Positions 11,940 through 25,194 are shown, numbered from the stretch's first letter. The stretch is DNA of 64,000 nt from Terebella lapidaria (GCA_949152475.1 OX424568.1:13863667-13927666), one strand, 5' to 3'. The notes: generated by a model from the letters alone, not told the origin. Program-made: numbers and translations.

Positions 11940-13823
11940 AGGTTACCGGACCTATGGTCCGATAACCTATTGGCATGGCGTTGCGTCCGTCGTCGTCCGT
12001 CGTCGTCCGTTGTCGTCCACATTTTTATCTTTTTTGTTTATTAGCGAATTTTTCTGAAATTTTGCAGAAAAATACTTAAAAATAATTCAAGAAGGAGGTA
12101 TTTTTTAGTTTTTTGATTTTCGCATTTTTTTCAAAATGGCGGCCGTTTTCGACGAAAAATGCCTGATTTTGGACTTTGGCGGCCATTTTCTCAAAATCTG
12201 TTCAGTAACTTTTTTTCTTTTTGATACATAAGACTCCTCATATGTACTTCTATGATGTCTATAAATTTCGTTGCGCTTGAATCGCTCGAAGTGGGCCATT
12301 TTGGCCCAAACTCGGCCCAAATGGGACTTTCCCATGTTAAATTCTCCTATGCTTTATAATGGGACACATTATGCCTAATATCTCACTTGATATTGAGATT
12401 AGAGACTAGGAATCAATTGTGAACATATAGGAAATGATATATGCTGAATATTCTCGTGACCTTGAATTTGACCTCTGACCTCAGTTTCAAGGTCAGAGCA
12501 CAAAATGGCTTATATCTCGCTTATTATCGACTCTACAGCTTAGGAATCAATTGTGGACATATAGGAAATAATATGTGCTGAATATTCTCGTGACCTTGAA
12601 TTTGACCTCTGACCTCAGTTTCAAGGTCAGAGCACAAAATAGCTTATATGTCGCTTATTATCGACTCTACAGCTTAGGAATCAATTGTGAACATATAGGA
12701 AATGATATATACTAAATATTCTGATGACCTTGAATTTGACCTTCGAACTCATTTTCAAGGTCACAGGACAAAATGGCTAATATCTTGCTTATTAGCTACT
12801 TTACAGCTTAGGAATCAATTGTGAACATATAGGAAATGATATATGCTGAAAATTCTCATGACCTTGAATTTGACTTTTGACCTTATTTTCAAGGTCACAT
12901 GACAAAATGGCTAATATCTCGCTTATTATCGACTTTACAGCTTAGGAATCAATTGTGAACATATAGGAAATGATATATGCTGAATATTCTCATGACCTTA
13001 AATTTGACCTTTGACCTCATTTCCAAGGTCACAGGACAAAATTGCTAATATCTCGCTTATTATCGACTTTACAGCTTAGGAATCAATTGTGAACATATAG
13101 GAAATGATATATGCTGAATATTCTCGTGACCTTGAATTTGACCTTTGACCTCATTTTCAAGGTCACAGGACAAAATGGCCAATATCTTGCTTATTAGCGA
13201 CTTTACAGCTTAGGAATCAATTGTGAACATATAGGAAATGATATATGCTGAATATTCCCGTGACCTTGAATTTGACCTTTGACCTCATTTCCAAGGTCAC
13301 AGGACAAAATTGCTAATATCTCGCTTATTATCGACTTTACAGCTTAGGAATCAATTGTGAACATATAGGAAATGATATATGCTGAATATTCTCGTGACCT
13401 TGAATTTGACCTTTGACCTCATTTTCAAGGTCACAGGACAAAATGGCCAATATCTTGCTTCTTAGCGACTTTACAGCTTAGGAATCAATTGTGAACATAT
13501 ACGAAATGAGATATTCTGAATATTTTAATGATATTGAGTTTGACCTTTGACCTAAATTTCAAGGTCAGTCATTTTATTTTCAAAGTCAGATTACAAAAAT
13601 GGCTTATATCTCGCTTATTATCAAATTTACAGCTTAGGGGTCCATAGGGAACAGATAGGAAATGATGTATGCTGAATAGTTTGGTGATCTAGAATTTAAC
13701 CTTTGATCCCATTTTCAAGGTTAGAGATATGGCGATTTCAGTGGTCACCTTGAATTTGACCTTCAACTTTCTCTGCTTAACTCTGTATATTTCTCCGGTA
13801 ACCTTTCTAGCCCATTGGGCTAA
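11940..13823 (+). mobile_element. Family B Helentron-like element with 134 bp tandem core
   Basis: The left end is a hairpin, AGGTTACCGGACC with GGTCCGATAACCT, followed by a CGTCCGTCGTCGTCCGT stretch and a unique 5' module with AAAATGGCGGCC words. The core is a tandem array, and the right end is GGTAACCT plus the hairpin TAGCCCATTGGGCTA before a T run. A second copy lies inverted with its 5' end at 25194, and a remnant 3' end is at 57261-57295. This layout (5' inverted repeat, tandem core, 3' hairpin) is that of non-autonomous Helentrons and the bivalve pearl elements. There is no helicase frame, so the class is an inference. Confidence 0.6.
12411..13640. repeat. 134 bp tandem array with strict period
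   Basis: The word AATCAATTGT starts at 12411, 12545, 12679, 12813, 12947, 13081, 13215, 13349 and 13483, so the spacing is exactly 134 bp nine times. Neighbouring units differ in an alternating way late in the array (TTGCTAATATCTCGC against TGGCCAATATCTTGC), giving a 268 bp higher-order unit. Each unit holds TGACCTTGA, TTTGACCTTTGACCTCA and TCAAGGTCA, that is, two extended nuclear-receptor half-sites in opposite orientation and one DR1-like site. Confidence 0.95.
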
Positions 13824-14064
13824 TTTTTTTTTGGACATCAGGACAAGCAAAATAATGTGACTTTACATGCAAGTAGGTTTCAAATAATAATTGATGAAGA
13901 TCGATTGAAAAAAAAATTCAATCATCAAACATAGTCAGACATTTCAATTCCCAACACTACCGGTACCTACACTATAGTACTACATGTACTTACACTCTCC
14001 AAAGATCTAGGAAAGTTATTCGAAATTATGGAAAATATGTATACCGGGTAGATCTGTTTATAGT

Positions 14065-14103
14065 TAAGGCATTTCGGCAGAAATGCCTTTATGGTTTTAG
14101 CAG

Positions 14104-14138
<35 letters not shown>

Positions 14139-15995
14139 CTTCCGCCACTTTTGGTTTCCGGACGATAACTTTAGATTGCCTTGACGGATCCTTGTCAAAT
14201 TTTCACCACAAGTCAGAAATGATATGTGGAAGAACCCTATTCTTTTTGAGCCGGATCCGAGGTCCGTGAGGATGAAATCAAGGCTAATTTTGAGACTTGG
14301 TTTCCGGACGATAACTGGAAAAATATTTATGCAATAGTTGCAGAACTCTGCATGGAGGTTCATATGCCACCAGGGAAGAACCCTATTGATTTTGGGATCG
14401 ATCCGTCAAACGACCTTTGACCTAGAGGTCAAAATAATTTTTTGCTGATTCATCCTTGAGGCTTCCTGCATATCTCAGAAACCGTGCATCGTAGAGCGAA
14501 ACGGACGTTATTTTCGGACTCGTCGCCCTAGACAAACATCTCTAGGGTGTACTTTTTTTTTTGATCCGGCTCCGAGGTCCGTGAGGTCCGTGAGGATGAA
14601 ATCGAGGAACTTGGTTTCCGGACGATAACTCAAAAAATATTCAGGCAAAAGTTGCAGAATTTTGCACGGAGGTTTATATATCACCAGGGAAGAACCCTAT
14701 TGATTTTGGGATCGATACCTCAAACGACCTTTGACCTAGAGGTCGAAATAATTTTTTGCTGAGTCATCCTTGAGGCATCCTGCATATCTCGAAAACGGTG
14801 CGTCGTAGAGCGAAACGGACGTTATTTTCGGACTCGTCGCCCTAGACGAACATGTCTAAGGGGTATTATGGATGAACTTTGACCTTGACCCAAATTTTTT
14901 TTGCCGAGTCGGCATTTTTCGTTTTCGTCGATATCTCGGAAACGGTGCGTCCTAGAGCGAAACGGACGTTATTTTCGGACTCGTCGCACTAGACAAACAT
15001 GTCTAAAGGGTATTATGGATGAACTTTGACCTTGACCCGAAATTTTTTTGCCGAGTCTGCATTTTTCGTTTTCGTCGATATCTCGGAAACGGTGCGTCGT
15101 AGAGCGAAACGGACGTTATTTTCGGACTCGTCGCACTAGACAAACATGTCTAAGGGGAATTATTGATGAACTTTGACCTTGACCCGAAATTTTTTTGCCG
15201 AGTCGGCATTTTTCGTTTTCGTCGATATCTCGGAAACTGTGCGTCCTAGAGCGAAACGGACGTTATTTTCGGACTCGTCGCACTAGACAAACATGTCTAT
15301 GGGGAATTATTGATGAACTTTGACCTTGACCCGAAATTTTTTTGCCGAGTCGGCATTTTTCGTTTTCGTCGATATCTCGGAAACGGTGCGTCGTAGAGCG
15401 AAACGGACGTTATTTTCGGACTCATCACCCTAGACAAACATGTCTAAGGGGTATTATGGATTTTTTTGCCGAGTCGGCATTTTTCGTTTTCGTCGATATC
15501 TCGGAAACGGTGCGTCGTAGAGCGAAACGGACGTTATTTTCGGACTCGTCGCACTAGACAAACATGTCTATGGGGAATTATTGATGAACTTTGACCTTGA
15601 CCCGAAATTTTTTGGCCGAGTCGCCATTTTTCGTTTTCGTCGATATCTCGGAAACGGTGCGTCGTAGAGCGAAACGGACGTTATTTTCGGACTCATCACC
15701 CTAGACAAACATGTCTAAGGGGTATTATGGATTAACTTTGACCTTGACCCGAAATTTTTTTGCCGAGTCGGCAGTTTTTGTTTTCGTCGATATCTCGGAA
15801 ACGGTGCGTCGTAGAGCGAAACGGATGGTATTATAGGACTCGTCGCCTAGACAAACATGTCTAGCGGGTATTATGGATGAACTTTGACCTTGACCCGAAA
15901 TTTGTCGACATTTTTCATTTTCGTCGATATCTAGTATTATAAATTATTCATCACACCGAAATGCCTCCAAGGCATCTTTAGGCCTTGACGTCTAG
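14065..15995 (+). mobile_element. Family A Helitron/Helentron-like element with 147 bp core
   Basis: The element starts TAAGGCATTTCGG with a hairpin (AGGCATTTC/GAAATGCCT), then a T run of about 32 and a module beginning CTTCCGCCACTTTTGG. It ends with the hairpin CAAGGC/GCCTTG followed by ACGTCTAG. Two other copies (21182-22322, and 34391-40300 reversed) share both ends. All three have T before the start and T after CTAG, matching T|T insertion. A 3' hairpin a few bases before CTAGT is the classical Helitron mark; the 5' TC is absent, which favours the Helentron branch. No Rep/helicase frame exists here. Confidence 0.65.
14780..15945. repeat. 147 bp tandem array (copy in family A element)
   Basis: The word AACGGTGCGT or its variant recurs at 14941, 15088, 15235, 15382, then 15506, 15653 and 15800. 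The spacing is 147 bp except for one unit of 124 bp that lacks the TTTGACCTTGACC part. Every full unit has the words CGATATCTCGGAAACGG, CTAGACAAACATGTCTA (an inverted repeat) and TTTGACCTTGACCCG. Confidence 0.95.
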
Positions 15996-16294
15996 TTTTC
16001 CTGTGTATTGCTGCATTTCCCATTCATCATGTTCACATTGTTTTTAAAATAAAGTACCAGTAATGCATTTTCAACCTATCCATACTTGGTTTCTTTCCAG
16101 GTGATGTACGTGAATAGTACAGCAACTTGTGCCCGATCCCGATCCTGCCCGATCAACCGACTTGGTCGAACACCAAACACCATGTGATCCAAATGACACA
16201 TCTACAAGGAGAAGACACATCTTCACACCTTGAAGTTTTCTACATGTTGAAGTACTTCACTGAGTGAAAAATGTAGACTGGATCGGTTTTCACA

Positions 16295-19200
16295 ATGTCA
16301 CAAACTTTGACGGAATATCGCACGTCGATGGACGAGATACAGTTCACTGACAGAGCCCTACACTGTGGGGCAGACACTCCTGATCGAAGCCATGGCGACC
16401 AGTTGGACACGGTGGGTGGAGCCGTTTCCACAATGGAGTCGGAATCTCAGAGACTTCCCTTGGAAGAGGCATTAGCTGGGAAACGGAAGCGAAAACCAGA
16501 CGCTTCAGATAACAAAATCAACTGCAAACGTCGGAAGGTGATTTCGATGAATATGAAAAAGATATTTGATAATTGATATGTATGTCAACAGCTATAGATC
16601 TAGATGCATTCGATTTTGCAGATGTTTTTTAAAAATGTACCAGTATTCATATTGTTAAAAAAAAGTCTGGAGAATTAATTTGCTACATATACATGTATCA
16701 ATTACAATGTATCTTTCAAAAATCTTAAACCTGGAATCGATTATTTGTGCCTTACCAACTGACAAATATTCACATCTCTTTTCGTCCAGGTACAAACCAT
16801 GCAGGGTGCGGCGGCAAGGACATTCCCGAATCCTGACTCTACAAAACCACTGGAAAACATCCTCCAAGAGAACGAATCCTCAACACCAGAGAAGACTACG
16901 CCACGTCCACTATGGGAAAGAATCGTCGCCGAGCATCCAACACTTGAAAACACGAGGTCCACGCCAAACTGTCACGAGAAGTCAGCGCCCGTCGGTGTTG
17001 CTTCCGCTAGAAAGCCGCGCTTGGCAGAGGTGTTGCAATCTACTGCAAGTGTTGGCACTTGTTTGGAGAACAGTAGTGAGTTCACAGAGACTAAGGAACA
17101 GACATCCACTTGTCTTGGTGATCAAACTTCTACATCTAGTCCTACAAAATCTTCTAGTTCAAATGTTGTTACCAGCGACAGTGCGAAAACCATGGCACCG
17201 AATACTGCAGAGGAACTCCCACCCTCTCCAAGAGACGATTCCCTTTGTGTGAACCAGCCACAAGTTTGCGTCCCTCAAACTCAGGATAAAGACACTGAAC
17301 ATTCATCACCACATACAAATCCCAGTTCGCCAAAAGTCAGTAATGCTACCACCACAGATTCCAGCCAAACTCTGAGTGGCTCAGCATGTCCAGCTACCGG
17401 GGATTCCCCAAGTATCAGTCCTGGTACTCAATCTTCTACTGATGAACTCCCGTCAGTTCCTTCAGAGGTTGTAACATCCCCAGCTTTGCAGGAGTCGGCA
17501 TATACGAGTACCGCGGAATCTGTTGAGTCTAGTTTATCAGTCAATGTGACAACCTTGGTGCTACCTTTTGATGAAGCAGGCGAAGAAATAACTGCCAAAG
17601 TTGACTCCGTTCAATTCCAAGAAGATGCTCAGTCTGTGCAGCCGACTTTGAAACGGAGAACGAAAGGTGGCAGGGGTCGAAGACCTCAGGTCTATGCCCC
17701 TTCTCTACGTCCGAGCGAACTGGATGGAAACAGTCATAAAACCCAGCAAGTTGACACCATTGAGGCTGTGAGCACTGGGAAACTGGAGGCAAATGAAACA
17801 AACTTATCAGATATTGCTGAATCAACCATAGAAAGTTGCAATGACATCTTGGCCAAAGTATCTGCAGCAGGTCCCCAAGGAAAGTTGGAGGGAAGCATCG
17901 CAAAGAAACCTCGAGGTCGCCGAAAAGAACGAAGTCCTCTCATCTATGCAGCCCCTTCGCCAGTTGATACTGATGGTTCTGAGCAATTGCATTCAAGTAT
18001 CTCTATGTCAGCTTTACCACACGTAAATGCAAGTCAATGTGACATTATTAATTTACCAGTAGAAATATCAGAACAGGCTGAAAGCCCTCTTCCAGAAGTC
18101 CCATTAGATCGCTCTGCGAGTGAAGTCACTTTCACTGGTATAGCGGATGTTTCCAAGAAACATTCAAGATCTTGTGAAGATCTTGTCAAGGAATCTGAAT
18201 CTCCACTTGCAAGTACAGGGGAAAAACTTTTCACCGTTGGAGTTTCAAACAAGAAGAAGAGAGGGCGACTGCTGAAACATGCAAAATCTAAAACCAAACG
18301 TTCCAAAAAAAATGTTACTAGACAGGTGGAGTCACAAGTGACAGAAATTGATGCCGACTGTAAGTCTATACCAATGGACACAGGATCACCAGTAATCACG
18401 CCGGAAATGTTGACTCTCCCTTTCGATAATGAAGACAAACAGGAGGGTCCTGTGGCATCAATATCGATAGAGGACTTGACTCTCCAATTTGACAACGACC
18501 CCTGCCCAGTTGTCGAAACTGAAACAAGCGAAAAGACTCCCAAACCGAAGAAACGAAGGGGACGAAAATCTGCCGATTTTGAAGTCATGGATGAGTCCCT
18601 AGTCGTAAAAGAGAGCCCAAAAGTGGACGAGAGTCCCAGCCAGGCCCAATACTTGCCACTTGCGCCACCTGGTGTTCGTCGATCTGGCCGCATTCGCCGG
18701 AAATCGTTGGAGATTTATCGAGCCACAAAGAGGCAGCGACAGGCGCAAGAAGAGTTTCTCATGGAGATTGCGGAGTTCCAGGGAGACGGCAAGTCAGAAA
18801 CAGGCACCGAAGCTTCTGATATAAGAACGGATGACTCCACCATTCTGGAAATCTCTAATGGTGCTGAATCAGTTGACTGTGTTGCAATGGACGACGAAAA
18901 CTCAAACAAACTTCTCGATTCAGCTGTTGAAGTTCCAAGCTCACCCATGAAATCATTGACTGAACCTGCAGACAGCAACGAAACATCACAGCTTCCACCC
19001 GTGGAGTCTCCAGACACTTCTGATGAGCACAGTATTGTCGAGACTGAACAAGAGGATGCCCCGAGACGGCGAGGTAGAAGGAAGACCACGCCATCCTCAC
19101 AGGCCCTGGCAGCTATGGCTTTGGCTGTCTCACCACCGACGAAGCGGGGCAAAAAGAAAAATGAACCTTCCCTTGAGGAAATCTATATGAACAAGCTCTG

Positions 19201-19774
19201 GCGCACACAGATGCCAAAGGCGAAGACATGGGAAACGATTTTTGAGCTTCCGAAACCAGGCCCAACACAGTACCAGTCGACCAAAAAGGCCAAGAGGAAC
19301 ATCAACTTTGACGAGTTCTACCAAAAGAATCGATTGAAGAAACGACGGCAGAAAGCTCTGAAGCAGGGATGGAAGCCTTTCACCGCCAAACAAGAGACAA
19401 AAGCGACAAAACTACTGGAAACTAAGCTGGCCACACTCGAGAAAGAACTGGAAGACTTGCCAGAGGATGACGACGACGATGATCCAACACTGGAAGGCGT
19501 TGACACTGACTCTGTCGGTTCCAGCATATACACTGTTGCCGATGAGCAACCGAGGAAACAACATCTATCGCTTTGTAGTGTTGCCAGCAGCAAGCCAGAT
19601 GATGACGTATTTTATACACCGGCAAAATCGGTTGCTGACTTGCTCGGTTTTGCGGATAACGAAGCCGTTGCTCACTCAGAAATACCAGCTGCATTCACAG
19701 ATGATGCTTCTGTGACAAGTGCAGATTCCCAGACATTTCAGACTCCCACCAAAGATTTGAATGAAATGGTCTAA
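16295..19774 (+). CDS. Tantalus-domain (PRR14/PRR14L-like) nuclear protein
   Basis: Two coding exons, 16295-16537 and 16790-19774, join in phase 0 through a GT-AG intron to give 1075 aa. An acceptor-like TTCTTTCCAG at 16091-16100 suggests an upstream 5' UTR exon. The decisive part is residues about 874-904, SLEEIYMNKLWRT followed by WETIFELPKPG, which matches the Tantalus domain of PRR14, PRR14L and fly Tantalus. The rest is low-complexity Ser/Thr/Pro/Glu sequence with several RGR-type AT-hook-like patches (about residues 367, 453, 666, 840), a basic stretch near 710 and a poly-Asp run near 974. PRR14 tethers heterochromatin to the lamina, and its Tantalus domain has an ETIFE PP2A-B56-type motif; WETIFE and LSDIAE here fit that pattern. 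A chromatin or nuclear-periphery role is inferred. A polyadenylation signal lies at 19959. Confidence 0.85.
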
Positions 19775-19958
19775 ACTGTGTACATTTTATGACAGGAAAA
19801 TGTTTTAGTATGTCATGAATTCCATTGCATTTATTAGAACATTTTGTATTCCTATGTTTCAATTATCTTGTTTTAGATAGATTATACTTGTACATGTAAT
19901 ACTGACCTGAACAACTGGTACCAGAAATCTTTTGTGGGTTTCTGCTGGTATACATACA

Positions 19959-19964
19959 ATAAAT
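19959..19964 (+). terminator. Polyadenylation signal AATAAA
   Basis: Canonical hexamer 185 bp after the stop codon of the Tantalus-domain gene; the only one seen in the near 3' flank. Confidence 0.6.
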
Positions 19965-20049
19965 AATGACATGTTTACGCTTGTTCGAAAACTCATGACG
20001 ATTTTCATTTCCCAAAGATATGGACTGTTCAAATATGCATTAAATATGC

Positions 20050-20900
20050 AATGCATAAAAAATGACCTTTGGGCCGATGAGCTATTATCCTGGTTTTTCG
20101 TCCGTCCGGGTCTGTAACTTTTAGGCCAATATCTAAAGATGTTTTTTTGATTTTTTTTATTGAATCGTTTTTGCCGATTTGGCGACCAATTTTTTTTCAA
20201 AAAAATTTTGGTCCCAAATCGAGTCACTAGGTATTCGTTTTGAGCCATTTCCAGCAAAAAAATCGGTCTCACAGTATTGGCACATTCAAATAGGATATCA
20301 TATATTGCGGTTGACCTTGAGTAGGAACCTTGAATTTGACCTTCAATGACCTTGAGAGGTCAAAACGACCTTTTTTTCGGAAAAATGTTAGAAAATCTAT
20401 TTAGACAGTTTTCCTCAAAATCTTGTATCAGATTCTCCTTATGTACCTTTGTGATGTGTATAAGTCATTTTGATTTGATTTTTTGACAGGTAGGCGAAAA
20501 AAAAAAATTTTGTCCGAAATCAAGTCATTATTCGTTTTGAGCCATTTCCAGCAAAAATTTTTTTTTTTTTGCCCATTGAAAATTTTTTTGGATTTCACCC
20601 AATTTTTCCTTCATAATGGGATTTTTGCAAGGTAAACTCCTAGAACACTTTAAGATAGATCTAAGTATTGGCACATTCAAATGGGAAATCATATATTTGG
20701 TTTGAATGGTGATCTTGGATATGGTCTTGGAAGGCCAAAACGATCTTTTTTTGTCGAAGGAAGCAATGATTTTTGTCATTGGCGGTCATTTTCTCAAAAT
20801 TTATAAAGACAAGTTTCCTCGAAGTACATAAGACTTTCCCTATGCACCTTTGTGATGTGTATAAGTTCTGTTGCCTTTGAGTTGACGGTCTGTGATATAT
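20050..20900 (+). repeat. Family C repeat, degenerate tandem copies
   Basis: Two diverged units about 300 bp apart share ATTCGTTTTGAGCCATTTCC (20235 and 20530) and TTGGCACATTCAAAT (20276 and 20668). Each unit has runs of T, a TGACCTTGA word or similar and an AAGTACATAAGA-type word. The same units occur reversed at 24670-25980. It begins with a GGGCCGATGAGC and CGTCCGTCCGG stretch like the start of family B, so it is probably a relative of that family. Confidence 0.6.
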
Positions 20901-21181
20901 GTCATTAACGAAAAATATCTTTCAAGATGTAACTTGATTTCGTATTATAGTCCATGAAGAAAATGTGTTTCTAGCAACATTTTCAAACATGTTTTAACAA
21001 TAGATTTTAACATCAGTGTGACAATTTATGTGTTGGAATATGATTATCATGATTGCCGGTAAGCTACAGCACCCTTGGTGCTATGTTTTTGTCTGAGGAT
21101 TTCATAATAGACATTGTATGAATTCATGTTCTTGAGCACAAAAATGCTCAAGTTTCTTTTGAGTGCAACCTGCTCCATCAT

Positions 21182-22322
21182 TAGGCATCCCGATTGAAAA
21201 TCGGGAGGCCTTATGTTTTTGTCTGTTTTTTTTTTTTTGTTTTTTTTTTTTTTTTTTTTTTTTCTTCCGCCGTTCGGTTTCCGGATCATAACTCTTGAAC
21301 GCCTTAATCTATCTTTCCGAAATTTTCACAGCTCATCCGAAATACTTTGCTCCTAACCCCTATTGTTTTTCGTCGAGACCCGAAATCCAAGATGGCCGCC
21401 AGCGGCCATTTTGAAAAAAAAAATCGGGCGATTCCTGTCAATGTCATAATTTGATTCAGGCAATTTCCAGGGGGAAAAAATTTTTTGGGTGTATTTTTTT
21501 TTGGACTTAGAATTTTTCCCTCACCTGCCCCCATGCAGATGTAATACTGTGACTGAGCCATGCTACTGTATTCACTGACTGCAGCCTGCATGTCCAGCAT
21601 GAGGCTAGGCTCTGCCCTCTCAGCCAGTGCAGTATATGAGAGCCCTGCTCAGTAATGCCTGTGATAAGGCAATACCCCCCCCCCCCCCCCTCTCCCTCCC
21701 CCACCTCCACTGTCAGCCAGTCTAATCTGCATATGAATGTAGCAATGTATCAGTGACTTGTATGCACTGCCCCTCTTCCCCCCCCCCCCCCCCCTCTCCT
21801 GTCCCCTCACCCCAGTTTACTATACTAACACCAACAAGTTGGAACAATGCCCTCCTTCCCTTTCTAAAGAAAACAATAGGTGGTTATATAATGATGACCC
21901 AAACTGAAGATAACAGCTTTGAAGGTCTGCCTGGGCCTTGGTTGCCGGTCAATTGTTCATTGTATTCAGTTAAAACAGCACTGTGTTTATCTGGATGAAA
22001 CTACATGCATTGTTTTGTTTTCTAGCTGTATTTCACATGCAGTGACCAAATTATCATTGTTTTACTTAGTCAGAACCCAGAATAATTTCCTTTTTGCTTG
22101 TATTATGAATGTCTGTCATGTCTGTACATTTAATACCTATTGAGATTAAAACAAATATCTGATGGACATTTGTCTAGTGAGCAACTGCTATAATTTGAAC
22201 TCTCACTCCCACCTGTGTTCAATAATCCTGGTATATGTATTATAATAACAGTCAAGTTTCACCATTAGAAAAGAAAAGAAAAATTGGGGGATGCCACAAA
22301 GCCTATAGGCTTTTATGTCTAG
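21182..22322 (+). mobile_element. Family A element, short diverged copy
   Basis: It starts TAGGCATCCCGATT with the hairpin CCCGATTGAAAATCGGG, then a T run, then CTTCCGCCGTTCGGTTTCCG, the same order as the copy at 14065. It ends GCCTATAGGC within the hairpin AAGCCTATAGGCTT, then TTATGTCTAG. There is no 147 bp array. Its middle carries CCTCC-rich sequence with two C runs (21675-21690 and 21778-21794). It shares T-T flanks with the other copies. Confidence 0.6.
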
Positions 22323-22439
22323 TTAGATTTGTATTTTATGAGCATTGAGGAACAGATGCATATACACGATATATGGTAAAATTTATTTGATACATGTAGC
22401 TTAGCTCTGTATTTTAGAGTTCAGGAAGTCTTATAATAT

Positions 22440-25194
22440 GCCTCTTTTGGTGACCTTGATCTCAACGCATTGCAGGTGATATATGACCTTGAGATTTACC
22501 AATCAAGCTCATCTTTGTGAAATTCATTGTCACCAATATAAGTGTGTTTGTATGACTTGCTATATATATATGCTCATAAAATGAACATAAGCTCTATCTA
22601 CAAGTATTTGTTTACAGTATCTACACATTTCACTTCACTTCCTTCCACTTCCCAGAATATTTTTTGGGCCTACGCATATTTTGAGTCCTATCAACTGATA
22701 GACACGTCAGTTGCAAATAGTGACAATAGAACATCACACACGGGTCTTGTAAGCTAAAATATCGAGGGATTTCCTCGGTCACTTCCTCGGTTCACTCGAT
22801 GGCCTAGTATGCGGCCATGCATGATATTTGCATATTCGTGAGCGTTGATGTCTCACATACGGTGCCCATTCGTTTCGCTAGTTCAAAAAACGAATTCTGT
22901 GCATTTTCAGCAATGTCATGAAAAAATAAATATTCCGAGAAACTGGTGTTGTACACCAATATTCTATGTATGAATTATCACATTTACCAGGACCATGTCG
23001 GAACGTAGGCGCATCCAGTGTGTTTATAACAGTGTGTTTATAATGACACGGACCCAAACCTAATAAAAAACGATTTCTTATCAGCAATAATGCGGAATGG
23101 CACCACTTTCAGCCTTCTGTTTTGTTTCGGGTGAAATAGCGCATAAATAGCCATGTGTATGCGATTTTGAGGATCATGCTTAAATATTTTGATATAATTT
23201 TGTCAACTGAGCTGGTTTTTCAATTCGAACAAATATTAGTAACTAAGTGCAAATGCCCCTTTAACCTTCAAGGTTGTTTAAGGTCACCAAAACATGTGCC
23301 ATATATACGACTTCTTATAACCTTACAACACAGTCCTAACCACTGGGTGCAAGCATTCAGGTCCCAGAGGCCAATTTACACATTCCACGTGAGACCTTTA
23401 GCACTCGAGGTCATCTGAGGTCAAGGTCTCCATTAGGTGTGCCATAATATGTATGACCTCCTATATGTTTCTAATGCAATCCTGAGCTGTATGAGCAAGT
23501 GTTTTAGCCCCAGAGGCCAATTTACACATTTCAGGTCAGAGGTGACATTGAGATGTAGCACTTGAGGTCATCTGAAGTCAAGTTCAAAGTCACCATTAGT
23601 TGTCAAATATGACTGCCTATAGGCTCATAATACAAACATAACCTTCATCTAATGAGCATATTTAGAGACCGATTTTCACATTTCAGGTCAGGCATGAGCT
23701 TGAGAATTAATCTTTAAGGTCATCTGGGATCAACCTCAAGGTCACCAAAAGATGTGTTATATACCCATATAGGCCCAAATTTTACAAACATAAGCTCTAT
23801 CTACAAGCATTCTGTCTGTAAAGGCCAATTTACACAAGTCAGGTTGCCGTGACCTTGAGATTTAACCTTCAAGGTAATCTGAGGTCAAGGTCATCAGCTT
23901 TGGATATTAGCCATTTTGTGCTCTGACCTTGAAAATTAGGTCAAAGGTCAAATTCAAGGTCGCGAGAATATTCAGCATGTATCACTTCCTATACATCCAA
24001 AATTGATTCCTAAGCTGTAAAGTCGATAATAAGCGAGATATTAGCCATTTTGTGCCTGACCTTGAAACTAAGGACAGGTCAAAGGTCCAATTCAATTTCA
24101 TCGAAATATTCGGCATACATCATTTCCCATACATCCACAATTTAGTCCCAAGCTGTAAAGTGGATAATAAGCAACATATTAGCCATTTTGTTCTTTGACC
24201 TTGAAAATGAGGTCAAAATTCAAATTCAAGGTCATCAGAATATTCGGACTATATCATTTCCTATATGTGCACAATTGATTCCTAAGCTGTAAAGTCGATA
24301 ATAAGTGAGATATCAGCCATTTTGTGCTGTGACCTTGAAAATTAGGTCAAAGGTCAAATTCAAGGTCATGAGAATATTCAGCATATATCACTTCCTATAT
24401 GTCCACAATTGATTCCTAAGCTGTAAAGTCGATAATAAGCGAGATATTAGCCACTTTGTCCTGTAACCTTGAAAATGAGGTCAACGGTCAAATTCAAGGT
24501 CATCAAAATATTCGGACTCTATCATTTCCTATATGTGCAAAATTGATTCCTAAGCGGTAAAGTCGATAATAAGTGAGATATTGGCCATTTTGACCTGTGA
24601 CCTTGAAAATTAGGTCAAAGGTCAAATTCAAGGTCATGACAATATTCAGAATATATCATTTCCTATATGTTGATGTCAATTTCTAAGCTCTATCTTCAGG
24701 CGTTCTAGGAGTACAGTCCCGGCAGCTCCCATTATGAAGGAAAAAAGTGCCGAAAATATTCTAAGTCCAAAATTTTTTTCAAAGGGTGAAATTTTTTTTT
24801 TGCCTGGAAATGGCCCAAAATGGATAGTACTGCGATTTAGGGCTAAAAAAATTTTTTTCGTCAACCCGTCAAAAATTCAAAATACACGCCACAAAGGTAT
24901 ATAAGAGGAATGTTTTTAAACAAAAATCTCAAAACTGATCAGACAGTTTTTGAGAAAATGGCCGCCAAAGTTCAAAATTGAGCATTTTTCGACAAAAACG
25001 GCCGCCATTTTGAGAAAAATTGAAAAATAAAAAAACTAAAAAATACCTCCTTCTTTAATTATTCTAAGGTATCCTTTCCCAAATTTCCAGAAAGATTGGA
25101 CCGTACACTTTAGAGATAAAAATGTGGACGGACGGACGGACGACGGACGCAACGTGACGGCAATAGGTTATCGGACCATAGGTCCGGTAACCTA
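22440..25194 (-). mobile_element. Family B element, inverted copy
   Basis: Read on the minus strand, the 5' end at about 25194 is AGGTTACCGGACCTATGGTC, then the CGTCCG stretch and the AAAATGGCGGCC module. A piece of family C follows, then an array in which AATTGATTCC recurs at 24273, 24407 and 24541, again exactly 134 bp apart. Further out (22440-23900) the units are strongly diverged but keep AAGGTCA words and TAAGCTCTATCTACAAG. The far end is not clear. It is the inverted partner of the copy at 11940-13823. Confidence 0.55.

Larger units (their letters stand above)
11658..13959. mobile_element. hAT-like element carrying a nested repeat element
   Basis: The left border TAGTGATGGGATCAATCATC and the right border, whose reverse complement begins TAGTGTTGGGAATTG, look like hAT ends. 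The outer parts (11658-11939 and 13824-13959) carry GATTGATCGA-type inverted words. The inner 1.9 kb is the separate 134 bp-array element. No matching 8 bp flank was found, so the outer element is a tentative call. Confidence 0.35.
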
